A DNA stretch of 64,000 bases, taken from a virus. Numbering within the stretch: the stretch's first letter is position 1; each line of letters starts with the position of its first letter. Shown one piece after another: positions 45,789 through 54,609 of the stretch. Under the pieces are notes generated by a model that had not been told where the DNA came from, ran no database searches, and worked only from the letters and a program-made list of their open reading frames with translations. A program made the translations under genes and the position numbers. Location of the stretch: the IMG/VR virus record IMGVR_UViG_3300009108_000751, positions 1 through 64,000 of that record; one strand, written 5' to 3'.

Positions 45789-47498
45789 ATGTTGATACTA
45801 GGATTGCCTTCATTCCATCATAGTGGATGGGGTCTTGTGAAAGACGGGGTACCCCTTCGAGCCGTCCAGGAGGAGCGCCTGAACAGAATTAAGCATTATC
45901 CTTACTATACAGATTTAATAAAGCACCCTATGTCTTTAGGGGTAGAATACCTGTTTAGAGGATTTGATTTCTCTGTTGCTGACTGTGACGCCGCGACGAT
46001 ACCAATGCTTCCTAGGGATAATAGTCTAAAGCATCTTGAAATGTATGTTGTTGACAGTGTGGACGAAGTTATAAATAGAAATCTTAAGGCGGACTATAAC
46101 CAGGTTCTTAAGTTTATCAAGTCTCAAGGCTTTAATGGAAAGATAGTTTTTGTAAATCACCAGCTTTCACATGCTGCATATGCATATAATCTTTCTGGTT
46201 ATGAGTCATGTGATATTCTTTCATATGATGGTGCAGGATGCGGCGATCCTCCAGAAGTGGTAGTAGCCTATCATGTTGATAATCACGAATATAAAAGAGT
46301 TTTTTCCTATCGGGTTCCTCACAGCTTAGGACATGTTTACAGTAATACCACTAATCGTATTTTTGGAGAGAGATCTGATGGATGTGAAGGTAAGGTGATG
46401 GGATTAGCACCGTATGGATCACCACGTCCAGAGCTAAAAATGCTCACGCACAATCCTGATGAAAACATGTACGTGTCAACGTATCAGAATACAACAAAAA
46501 TGCAGTATTCAGGTGTAGAGCCCCACGCGTCCATCTTTGGCCTGAGGCAGTCAAACATACCTCAGCGAGAAAGTAGGAAAAAATGGGATTTTGAAGATGC
46601 TGAAGATAATTTTTATGCAGACCTTGCAGCATCCGCACAGAACTCTGTCGAAGAAGCAGGGATTCATTATGTTAAAAGACTTAATTCCGAAACAGGGGAA
46701 GAAAATCTATGCCTCACAGGAGGGGTAGCTCTTAATAGCTGTCTAAACGGGCTTATAAGAAGAAACAATATATACTCTTCAACATTTGCTCCTCCAGCTT
46801 GTCATGACGGAGGTCATGGTCTTGGTGCCCCACTTTTCTACAGTAATTTTGTTTCACCCATAAAGTCTGAGCGCGTAAAAAGCGATTTCTTTGGTTATCC
46901 CTACACGACAGATGACTGTGTGGAAGCAGCAAATGAACTTGGCGCTTCTTTTGAGAGGTTTGATAATCTCGACAAGCTCGGTGAAGATATTGCACGAACA
47001 GTTGCAGATCAAAAAATTATTGCCATCTTTAATGAAGGATCGGAGTTCGGTCCAAGAGCGCTAGGACATCGAAGTATTGTTGTGGATCCTCGTACAGCAG
47101 AAATGAAAGATGTGCTCAATGCAAGAGTTAAGTTTAGAGAAGCTTATCGACCTTTTGCACCAATAGTTTTAAAAGATCATGCATTGGAATTTTTTGAATT
47201 CGATGAGTCTGACTTTATGCTTTTTGTAGCGAAGGGCACTGATCGAGCCAAGAAAGAAGTTCCTGCTGTTATTCACGTAGACGGAACAGCAAGAATGCAA
47301 ACTGTAACAGAGGAGAATCAGCCATTTCACAGTATGCTTTCTCACTTTAATAAGCTTACAGGAACTCCAGTTCTTCTAAATACTAGTTTCAATATTGCGG
47401 GCGAACCTATTGTTGAAACACCCCAGGATGCAATTAGGTGCTTCATGGGAACCTCTATTGATGTGCTTTACTTAAACTTGTTGAAAATAACCAAATAG
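45789..47498 (+). CDS. carbamoyltransferase (NodU/CmcH family)
   Basis: 569 residues, usual length. GLPSFHHSGWGLVKDGVPL and AVQEERLNRIKHYP start the ASKHA-type N-domain; VNHQLSHAAYAYN and LSYDGAGCGDPPE follow; LTGGVALNS; then the C-terminal FNEGSEFGPRALGHRSIV and LNTSFNIAGEPIVET. It transfers carbamoyl from carbamoyl phosphate via carbamoyl-adenylate to a hydroxyl, here probably on a sugar. Rare in phages. Behind GAGGAAG. Confidence 0.92.
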   Translation: MLILGLPSFHHSGWGLVKDGVPLRAVQEERLNRIKHYPYYTDLIKHPMSLGVEYLFRGFDFSVADCDAATIPMLPRDNSLKHLEMYVVDSVDEVINRNLKADYNQVLKFIKSQGFNGKIVFVNHQLSHAAYAYNLSGYESCDILSYDGAGCGDPPEVVVAYHVDNHEYKRVFSYRVPHSLGHVYSNTTNRIFGERSDGCEGKVMGLAPYGSPRPELKMLTHNPDENMYVSTYQNTTKMQYSGVEPHASIFGLRQSNIPQRESRKKWDFEDAEDNFYADLAASAQNSVEEAGIHYVKRLNSETGEENLCLTGGVALNSCLNGLIRRNNIYSSTFAPPACHDGGHGLGAPLFYSNFVSPIKSERVKSDFFGYPYTTDDCVEAANELGASFERFDNLDKLGEDIARTVADQKIIAIFNEGSEFGPRALGHRSIVVDPRTAEMKDVLNARVKFREAYRPFAPIVLKDHALEFFEFDESDFMLFVAKGTDRAKKEVPAVIHVDGTARMQTVTEENQPFHSMLSHFNKLTGTPVLLNTSFNIAGEPIVETPQDAIRCFMGTSIDVLYLNLLKITK

Positions 47499-47524
47499 GC
47501 ATTTGTAAAAGTGCTTCCCGTGCA

Positions 47525-48358
47525 ATGTTCAACATAGAAGGAAATTCAGGATGTGAGATCAGGGTTTTTAACAAAGCAGATCAGGCTTTTGTAAGAAAAA
47601 AATCGGCCGGCCCAGGCTACGACCAGCGCCTGCTGGCCCAAGCTGAAAAGCAGAAGAAGTTTAAAAAGTATTTGACTTCTTTAGAAAATATATGTGTACC
47701 TGATGTTGTCGAAGTCGGAGATGACAGCTTTGTCATGAGCTTCTTTCACGGGGATGACGCAGTAACCTTCCTGGATAATTGCAGTGTCCAGCAACTTGAT
47801 TCCCTTGTAGGCACGCTAACTAAATTTATCGAACACGAAATCAGCGCCTCTTCGGAATCTCTTTTCGATAAAGATATCTTTCTCGATAAGTTCCTGACGG
47901 TTGAAAAGAAAATCAACCATTCAGAATTAGATTTCGATAAGATCAGGTCTTACTTTGAGTCTCTTCCAGTTAAACCTATTCCAGCAGGAACTTGCCACGG
48001 AGACTTAACATTTTCAAATATCTTGTTTAGCAAGAGCGACAAAATATGTCTGATCGACTTTCTTGATACGTTTTATGAGACACCTTTGCAAGACATGGTA
48101 AAAATTCGACAAGATACGGTGTATAATTGGACTAAGCTAATGTGTAGCCAAAATCATGATGATACAAGGTATGGTATGGTAATGAGTTATTTAGACAGTA
48201 AACTTCATGCTTTTTTCAAGCAGTATGACTTTTATGATGTGTATTACAAGCCTTTCCAGATCATGAACCACTTGAGGATTCTTCCTTATGCCAAAAACCA
48301 GATAGTTAAAAATCATGTGACGACAAAATTGAAAGAAATGGTGGCAGCATGGACCTAA
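47525..48358 (+). CDS. APH/choline-kinase-like small-molecule kinase, 277 aa
   Basis: Catalytic loop CHGDLTFSNILF (H158-G-D160) and metal-binding CLIDFLD mark the aminoglycoside-phosphotransferase/choline-kinase fold. The N-terminal ATP lobe is divergent, with VRKKSAGPGYDQRLLAQAEK. Together with the downstream nucleotidyltransferase it could phosphorylate and then activate an alcohol such as choline, ethanolamine or a sugar; this is inference from order. Confidence 0.75.
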   Translation: MFNIEGNSGCEIRVFNKADQAFVRKKSAGPGYDQRLLAQAEKQKKFKKYLTSLENICVPDVVEVGDDSFVMSFFHGDDAVTFLDNCSVQQLDSLVGTLTKFIEHEISASSESLFDKDIFLDKFLTVEKKINHSELDFDKIRSYFESLPVKPIPAGTCHGDLTFSNILFSKSDKICLIDFLDTFYETPLQDMVKIRQDTVYNWTKLMCSQNHDDTRYGMVMSYLDSKLHAFFKQYDFYDVYYKPFQIMNHLRILPYAKNQIVKNHVTTKLKEMVAAWT

Positions 48359-49410
48359 TCATACCAGCAGCAGGAAAGTCTAGCAGATTTCCCAATATGA
48401 GGCCAAAGTGGCTGCTCACCCAGCCAGATGGTAAGCTAATGGTAATATCAGCAATTAGCGGCCTGGAATTAGATAAGTTTGCTAACATCTACTTGATTGT
48501 CTTGAAAGAGCATCTTGAGAAATATAATTGCGAAGCCGGAATTAAAAAGGCATTTGAAGAAGAGGGGCTGATTGAAAAGCTTAATCTAGTAGTTCTAGAA
48601 GAACCAACTTCCAGCCAGCCAGAAACAGTTTATCAAGCTCTAAAATCTGAAAACATAGAAGGCTCATTTTTCATTAAAGATTCTGACAATTATTTTCATA
48701 CTCCCATTGTTGATCAAAATTCTGTCTGCACTTTTAATTTACATGACATGGATAGCGTAAACCCAGGAAACAAAAGCTACATTTCAAAAAATGAAAAAGG
48801 CTTTGTAACAAATATTGTAGAAAAACAGATCATATCTTCGGAGTTTTGCTGCGGAGGTTATACCTTTAAAGATCCCAAAGATTTCATCGCAGCTTATGAA
48901 ATCTTAAAAGACAGTAAAAATCTCTATCTCTCCCATTTAATCTTTTACCTAATTCTAGAAGGCAGAGTATTTGTTAGCACATCGGCTAGAAATTATGTAG
49001 ACTGGGGTACCCTTAGGGAATGGAACGCATATAAAACAAGATTTGCAACGATTTTTCTTGACATAGATGGAGTGCTTGTAAAAAACTCAGGCAAATATTT
49101 TGAACCTCGATGGGGAGAGACAGAACCAATCACCCCTAATAAGAGTATTATTAATGAGCTTTACGATTCTGGGAATGTTGAAATAATTTTAACTACTTCA
49201 AGAGGTTATGAATTTGAAGATGCAACCAGGCACCAACTTGACCAAAATGGAATAAAATATCATCGATTAATAATGGGGCTTATGCACTGTAGAAGAATAA
49301 TAGTAAATGACTTTGCAGATTCAAATCCTTATCCGTCTTGTAGTGCAGTCAATATTAAAAGAAATGACAAAGATCATCTTCGAAAAATGATCGAGTCTAT
49401 TATGAATTAA
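48349..49410 (+). CDS. nucleotidyltransferase-HAD phosphatase fusion, 353 aa
   Basis: Residues 1-220: IIPAAGKSSRFPNMRPKWLL, a nucleotidyltransferase signature, and FFIKDSDNYFHT with metal acids. Residues about 230-353: FATIFLDIDGVLVKNSGKYF, IILTTSRGYEFEDATRHQLD and IIVNDFADS, a HAD phosphatase. The two-domain arrangement places activation and dephosphorylation of one intermediate in one chain. Overlaps the upstream kinase by ten bases. Confidence 0.85.
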   Translation: MDLIIPAAGKSSRFPNMRPKWLLTQPDGKLMVISAISGLELDKFANIYLIVLKEHLEKYNCEAGIKKAFEEEGLIEKLNLVVLEEPTSSQPETVYQALKSENIEGSFFIKDSDNYFHTPIVDQNSVCTFNLHDMDSVNPGNKSYISKNEKGFVTNIVEKQIISSEFCCGGYTFKDPKDFIAAYEILKDSKNLYLSHLIFYLILEGRVFVSTSARNYVDWGTLREWNAYKTRFATIFLDIDGVLVKNSGKYFEPRWGETEPITPNKSIINELYDSGNVEIILTTSRGYEFEDATRHQLDQNGIKYHRLIMGLMHCRRIIVNDFADSNPYPSCSAVNIKRNDKDHLRKMIESIMN

Positions 49411-49421
49411 GAGAGGTGTGC

Positions 49422-50213
49422 ATGAGTGTGAAACTCGGAGTCGCAATATCAGTTTATAATAAGGGCGCATTTGTTGCCACTAATCTCAATGTATTTGAGA
49501 ATGTCTGGAAAGATGTGAATCCTTATGTGGCAGTATCTTGCAATGATCCTGAAACTTTTCAAAAACTTTCTAGCTTAAAAATTGACAAACTCGTAGAAGG
49601 TCTAGATATACCTGTAAGAGGCAAGAATGATCTAAGGCTAAGGCAGTATGATACGATCAAAAAATCAGTTTCGGCTGCCGCCGAAAATTCTGACTATTTG
49701 ATTCATTGGCACGGAGATGCATTCGCGCTCGATCCTGCCCCCATACTAGAGATAGTCAGACACATGCAGGAAAACAACTTGCTTTTTTCTGGCAGGGGAT
49801 TTTGGAAGGATTGCACTAATCCGAAAATTCCTGACGGGGATATCGATGATCATTTCTTTATTTTGAATTCAGAGCACGTGAGAGAGTCCGGGCTATATAA
49901 TGACGATGACCAGATAGAATATGTTTCTAGGCTAACAATGCAAGGACTGTGCTCAGAGGGAATACTTTCGCACTTAATTCAAAAAGCTGTTCCCAAAGAC
50001 AAAGTATTCATATATTCGGATATGAGCGAGTGTGAAGTTTTACCATCTAAAAGAAGAGATTCGAGATACAAAGATAATATTGCTCACCGAACCTTACCCC
50101 CTGTCAATCTGGACCCCAATCGTAAATTTTTACACTGTGATGATATGAATCATCTAGAGAGAATATTTTCTGAGCTAGGAATAGACACAGATCTTATCGT
50201 GAAACAATTTTAG
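49422..50213 (+). CDS. putative glycosyltransferase, 263 aa
   Basis: ATG 49422 behind AGAGAGG; two upstream in-frame codons (GTG 49416) are rejected. GVAISVYNKGAFVATNLNVF, YLIHWHGDAFALDP (a D-x-x-A-x-D metal-like site) and HFFILNSEHVRESG fit a GT-A-type, capsular-polysaccharide transferase-like enzyme. More divergent than neighbouring GT2 enzymes. Confidence 0.55.
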   Translation: MSVKLGVAISVYNKGAFVATNLNVFENVWKDVNPYVAVSCNDPETFQKLSSLKIDKLVEGLDIPVRGKNDLRLRQYDTIKKSVSAAAENSDYLIHWHGDAFALDPAPILEIVRHMQENNLLFSGRGFWKDCTNPKIPDGDIDDHFFILNSEHVRESGLYNDDDQIEYVSRLTMQGLCSEGILSHLIQKAVPKDKVFIYSDMSECEVLPSKRRDSRYKDNIAHRTLPPVNLDPNRKFLHCDDMNHLERIFSELGIDTDLIVKQF

Positions 50214-50242
50214 AAAAAACAAATCGAAAGAGAGAAATTTAA

Positions 50243-50923
50243 ATGTTCAACCAGCAACTAGCATATCAAATGTACGGGGTTACGAATGAAACTGATCTTC
50301 GGATGAAGCTCTACGGAACCAGAACAGACTTGTCACAGGGTGAAGTTGATGCCATCACAGAGTGCTTAGGAGAGTTTGATTCTCCTCGCTACTGTGAGAT
50401 AGGAGTTTATTTCGGAGGAAACTTCAAGATAATCAATGAGTGGCTGAGAGAAAATAAAGATGAATTCCACATGTACGGTGTCGACTTATTCGAAGATCTC
50501 CAAAGTGAAATCCAGCAAGGGCAGACACATGATCTTTATAATAAGTGGAATATTCTCAATGTAGCATTTTGCAAAGAGCTTGAAAATGCTCTCCAGAATC
50601 TAGGGTGCAAAGATTTCACGCTTCACAAAGGAAGATCTGAGAATGAAACCAAAGTTCTTCCTGAAAAATGTGATGTTTTTTTCATCGATGGAAATCACAC
50701 TTATGCACAAACGCTAGCCGACGCAGAAGCATGCCTTGAGAATTGCAAAGAAGGATCTTACCTGATTTTTCATAATGCATCTGACAATATTCAACCAGAC
50801 CCACAGTATGTTGCAATCGATGGGGGTCCATGGGCAGTATGCGAGCTTTTAAAATCTAGAGAAAATTTAACATACAAGAAAATTATTGATCGTTGTGCAA
50901 TTATAAGGGTAGAAAATGTCTAG
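50243..50923 (+). CDS. class I SAM methyltransferase-fold protein, 226 aa
   Basis: CEIGVYFGGNFKIINEWL (motif I), MYGVDLFEDL, CDVFFIDGNHTYAQTLADAE and YLIFHNASD. Pattern as at 9493, 18214 and 41474; DGNH replaces DGDH and the DD after the last strand is HN. Probably acts on a glycan. Overlaps the next gene by eight bases. Confidence 0.7.
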   Translation: MFNQQLAYQMYGVTNETDLRMKLYGTRTDLSQGEVDAITECLGEFDSPRYCEIGVYFGGNFKIINEWLRENKDEFHMYGVDLFEDLQSEIQQGQTHDLYNKWNILNVAFCKELENALQNLGCKDFTLHKGRSENETKVLPEKCDVFFIDGNHTYAQTLADAEACLENCKEGSYLIFHNASDNIQPDPQYVAIDGGPWAVCELLKSRENLTYKKIIDRCAIIRVENV

Positions 50924-51692
50924 CATAGAGGTTACTTTACATGTAACATCTTACAATAGGCCTCACCGACTAAAGTCCTGCATTGATTCATTTTTTAAAT
51001 CATCCACTTATGACATGTCTAAACTGGAAATGATCATAGTGGACAATGGGTCTACAGACAAAAATGTCATAGAATACATTAAGAATCTAGACCCGCCGTG
51101 CCAAAAATACTCTTATGTACTGAACCCTAAAAATGACTACCCAAGCTGCCTAAGGTATGCCAAGATCCAGGCTAGAGAGATAGCTCTTGGAAATATTTTT
51201 ATAGATTGCCCTGATGATCACCTGTTTGTTGTTCGATCTAACTGGCTTGAGACCTGCATTGATCACCTGGAAAAAGATAAGACAGCTGGATGCACTGTTC
51301 ATTTTGCGCAACCTGGCTATCGATTTTTAAAACAAAACAATAAGATGACAAAAAACGAAAAGAGCGAAAAATTCTTCAGGTCGCACTTAAAAGGGTATGC
51401 AGACTACCACGTTATGAAAAAAGATGTTTATGAGAAGCTAGGGCCCTACGCCCATACTCTTGGTAGAAAAGCTGAAGATGAATACATGGTAAGAGCCCTG
51501 GAAAACGGGTATTTTAGAAATCTCATAAAATTCCCAGTAGCAATAGTAAATGATGACCTTTATGAAAGCGTTGATGTCGTAGATCAAAAAGATTATGAGG
51601 AAATTTTCAAGGACCTAGAGATACCTGTTTCAAATGAGCAGCTAACAGAGCTGGGTCTTCGCCTAGGCGCAATTCAAGGGATGAAAAAATGA
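50916..51692 (+). CDS. GT2-family glycosyltransferase, 258 aa
   Basis: LHVTSYNRPHRLKSCIDSFF, IIVDNGSTDKNVIEYI and IFIDCPDDHLF (the DDH acidic metal site) are GT2 features. C-terminal LGRKAEDEYMVRALENG contains the catalytic acidic ED. Substrates unknown. Overlaps the next gene by four bases. Confidence 0.82.
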   Translation: MSSIEVTLHVTSYNRPHRLKSCIDSFFKSSTYDMSKLEMIIVDNGSTDKNVIEYIKNLDPPCQKYSYVLNPKNDYPSCLRYAKIQAREIALGNIFIDCPDDHLFVVRSNWLETCIDHLEKDKTAGCTVHFAQPGYRFLKQNNKMTKNEKSEKFFRSHLKGYADYHVMKKDVYEKLGPYAHTLGRKAEDEYMVRALENGYFRNLIKFPVAIVNDDLYESVDVVDQKDYEEIFKDLEIPVSNEQLTELGLRLGAIQGMKK

Positions 51693-52801
51693 AACTAGCT
51701 TTCATTATCGATAAGACGCAAACATTCCAAGCAGTTGCAGGCGCCTTATATGAAGCCCTCGCCCGTGGCCACGAATGCTCTTTGTTTTGTAATTTCTCTG
51801 TAAGCGATTTAGGTGTGATTTTAAATGCCACCCCTAAGATAACTGATTTTCCAAACCTTAAGTGGATCCAGCACCCTGATAAAGACTGGCTTATCCAAAA
51901 TCTTGCATCTGGAAGAAAAGAATATGACGCTGTCATTGGAATAAATCTTTTCAACAAAGGCTGGAAAAGATTATATGAAAATGACCAGATGAAAAACTAT
52001 AGCCTTGAGTATTGCTGGAATGAAATCTACAACCAGGTAAATCCCTTCAATAGCAAAACAGTCTTGCTATGCAATACTGATACCTCTAAACAGATAATTG
52101 AAGATCTGTCATCTTATTCTTTCTTGGAATCTAATGGAAGCCCGTGGCTAGAGTTTCTGTCCAGGTTTTCCCAGGATGGCTCGGAGAATAGAAGAATAAC
52201 TTTCCTAGCCCCCCACAACAGTCTATACATTAGACATGACAGACTAGGGAAAAGCGTAGAGTCAATCTTATCTAGGCTGAGATCATGGTGTGATGAAAAT
52301 AGATTTGAGCTAATATTGAAATCAAGGGCAAAATATAGTCACAACTTCAAGAATTCGGTTAGATTTGACCGTGTTGTAAGTGACAGTGATGCATCAAGTC
52401 ACATCGCCTTGTACTCTAGCTCGAGCGCCGCGATACATTTTTGCTCGTCAGCGATTAATGAGCTTTCTTTTCTAGAGACGCCTTATTTGGCGCTTGCGCC
52501 CGATTTCCAAAAGCAGCTTCATCCCGACAGGATCCATCACCCCGGCATACAGAGAATTCATCAGGCTTACTATAGCGGGGACATATTCGATGGAATTCAC
52601 TGCGATGGTTTAAGTTCTAATGAGATGGATTCTGAGTTAATCACTAAAAAGCTTGAGAAATTACTCCACTCTAAAAAAGACTGGAAAAGCTTTCAGCAGT
52701 CTCACTTCCCAGGAAAACACCAGGGTGCATCAAGCCGAATAATGGATCGAATAGAGGAAGACCATGTCAAACTTAAGCAGTCTTCAAGTAACAACAAATA
52801 A
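51689..52801 (+). CDS. putative GT-B-like/CDP-glycerol transferase-like protein, 370 aa
   Basis: The C-terminal half reads FLAPHNSLYIRHDRLGK, FELILKSRAKYSHNF, HIALYSSSSAAIHFCSS and FLETPYLALAPDFQK, resembling the late part of CDP-glycerol glycerophosphotransferase and related GT-B folds (SSsa.eal...P.i). The N-terminal half is a plain Rossmann-like domain. Moderately confident of the fold, not of the substrate. Overlaps both neighbours. Confidence 0.5.
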   Translation: MKLAFIIDKTQTFQAVAGALYEALARGHECSLFCNFSVSDLGVILNATPKITDFPNLKWIQHPDKDWLIQNLASGRKEYDAVIGINLFNKGWKRLYENDQMKNYSLEYCWNEIYNQVNPFNSKTVLLCNTDTSKQIIEDLSSYSFLESNGSPWLEFLSRFSQDGSENRRITFLAPHNSLYIRHDRLGKSVESILSRLRSWCDENRFELILKSRAKYSHNFKNSVRFDRVVSDSDASSHIALYSSSSAAIHFCSSAINELSFLETPYLALAPDFQKQLHPDRIHHPGIQRIHQAYYSGDIFDGIHCDGLSSNEMDSELITKKLEKLLHSKKDWKSFQQSHFPGKHQGASSRIMDRIEEDHVKLKQSSSNNK

Positions 52802-53753
52802 TCTTTTAAACTGGGTTTTTCAAGACAAAGATGGCGTCATTAAGGATAAGCCTGGCTTTGTATTTGATATGTTCGCTGATCACTTGGAGTCGACGTATGA
52901 AGCGTGGGATATCGCGGGTCCAACTCGAGTAATCGAATTATGCGAACTTGATCAAAAAGATTATTCAGATCCTGACATAGATTTCATTTTGCAAATACAG
53001 GCTGAGATAGCTAAGAGCGAAATCTTTGCAGCCTTTCTGGTCCACGGAAGCTGTGCCGACCTCAGGATGATCCCTGGGTGGAGTGATTTTGACTCTATTG
53101 GAATCCTGAAGCATGAGTCTCTTTCAAGGCCTAGCAGAGTAAAGACATTCAATACTTGTCAAAAGATTGATCACATGATGAGGTCTCTGGATCCGTACCA
53201 GCACCACGGAATTCATTTCATACATGAAAAAGAGCTAAGGTCATTTCCTGATCTTTATCTTCCGGTTGAATTACTTAAAGATTCAAAATGCCTACTAGGA
53301 AACAAATCTATTAGCATAGAAAAAGCGGTCTCAAGATCCCAGGAGATAGCTAGATTTCTAGGAATAGTAAAGACGCTGTCTTCTGCTGCAACATCTGGGA
53401 TCTTAAAACATCACGCCAAAAATGGAAGATATCTCTTAGAGAACTATAAAGATCCGGAGACAATGTACCAGCTCAAGTACCTCATGTGTGTTGTCATGCT
53501 TTTACCCACACTGTGGCTAAACCTTCGAGGAAACTATTGCCGAAAGTCAGAATCTTATGAGTTAATAAGGCGGCACTTCACAGAAGAAGATCTTGAGTTT
53601 TTGGAGGCTTGTTCTTCCGTAAGATTCGGGTGGAAGAAAAGCTATCACATCGGCAATGTTATACCCGAACAGATAAAGAAAGCTCTAGGAATTAACTACC
53701 TCACAAGAGCTGCCAAATTTGCTAAGCTTCTGGAGAGCAGCCTTGACACTTGA
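52764..53753 (+). CDS. nucleotidyltransferase-fold protein, 329 aa
   Basis: LVHGSCADLRMIPGWSDFDS has GS (95-96) and SDFD (107-110), the Pol-beta-type nucleotidyltransferase core with two carboxylates. Long helical C-terminus. Its neighbour at 53743 has a weaker copy of the core, so the two may be paralogues. In glycan clusters such proteins may be phosphocholine- or nucleotidyl-like transferases. Overlaps the upstream gene by 38 bases. Confidence 0.65.
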   Translation: MSNLSSLQVTTNNLLNWVFQDKDGVIKDKPGFVFDMFADHLESTYEAWDIAGPTRVIELCELDQKDYSDPDIDFILQIQAEIAKSEIFAAFLVHGSCADLRMIPGWSDFDSIGILKHESLSRPSRVKTFNTCQKIDHMMRSLDPYQHHGIHFIHEKELRSFPDLYLPVELLKDSKCLLGNKSISIEKAVSRSQEIARFLGIVKTLSSAATSGILKHHAKNGRYLLENYKDPETMYQLKYLMCVVMLLPTLWLNLRGNYCRKSESYELIRRHFTEEDLEFLEACSSVRFGWKKSYHIGNVIPEQIKKALGINYLTRAAKFAKLLESSLDT

Positions 53754-54609
53754 GGGAAAAACATATGAAGATTACCAGGATGTAATTCGAAAATTCTGTA
53801 GTGATAATCCTGAGCTTACTATCTACTTGGCGGGTGAGATAAGTCATCCCGGAATATCTGATCTTGACTTCGTGGTAGTGGATGATTTTCCTGTTGTTTC
53901 TTCTGATGTAGAAGAGTTTCTAATGGGCGGTAATGTGATTGTCATGCCTAAAGATTGCATGTCTAGAATTACTATGATTGAGAACTTCAATTTAAACCTT
54001 GTTCAAGGGGAAAAAACTGATCTTGTTAGAAGTAATAGCGATCACTTTAAGATTGTAGAAATTCTGGAATGGCTTCCTGAAAGAATATTGCTTTTGGAAA
54101 GCCTCGATATTGAATCACTTTCTCCTCACCAAATACTTCTTTATTTAAAGTCTGCAGACAGATCCATTAAAAACGTAGAATCAATAACGGGAAAAGAATT
54201 TGTTCGTGTTTCGACAGATAATCTACGAAGCAATTTCAAAGTTATTAATCTGCAGCAAGTACTAAAATCTTACTTAGCAGCCTGTGAAGCTGCATGGGAA
54301 GAATTTTCTTCTTTTTGCAAGGTGCTTGAATCCTCAATCATTGGAAATGCAAAGATCTCAAGCTATTATAAGTTTGATCACAATCGTTTTCCAATACTCT
54401 TAAGCTATCTAAATCAACTAGCCGCGGAAGAATCAAAGCTAGCAGTAAAACTCAGAGAAAGAATGTCGATCGATAAGTTTGAATGTAAATTTGATCAAGA
54501 TTTTTTACAATTCATAAGAAAGAGATTTTCTTTGATTGGCGAAGTGTATGACTTCCATGTTTCTAAAGGAAGTAAAAGCGGGATGATAAAGTATGGCTGG
54601 CTCCTCTGA
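53743..54609 (+). CDS. divergent nucleotidyltransferase-like protein, 288 aa, TTG start
   Basis: TTG 53743 is chosen because GGAGAG (about 53731) precedes it; a TTG at 53719 is also in frame. YLAGEISHPGISDLDFVVVD gives a GE..-SDLDF core, with Glu replacing the Ser of GS, so activity is doubtful. The remainder is helical. Likely paralogue of 52764 that has lost the GS motif. Confidence 0.5.
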   Translation: MTLEGKTYEDYQDVIRKFCSDNPELTIYLAGEISHPGISDLDFVVVDDFPVVSSDVEEFLMGGNVIVMPKDCMSRITMIENFNLNLVQGEKTDLVRSNSDHFKIVEILEWLPERILLLESLDIESLSPHQILLYLKSADRSIKNVESITGKEFVRVSTDNLRSNFKVINLQQVLKSYLAACEAAWEEFSSFCKVLESSIIGNAKISSYYKFDHNRFPILLSYLNQLAAEESKLAVKLRERMSIDKFECKFDQDFLQFIRKRFSLIGEVYDFHVSKGSKSGMIKYGWLL

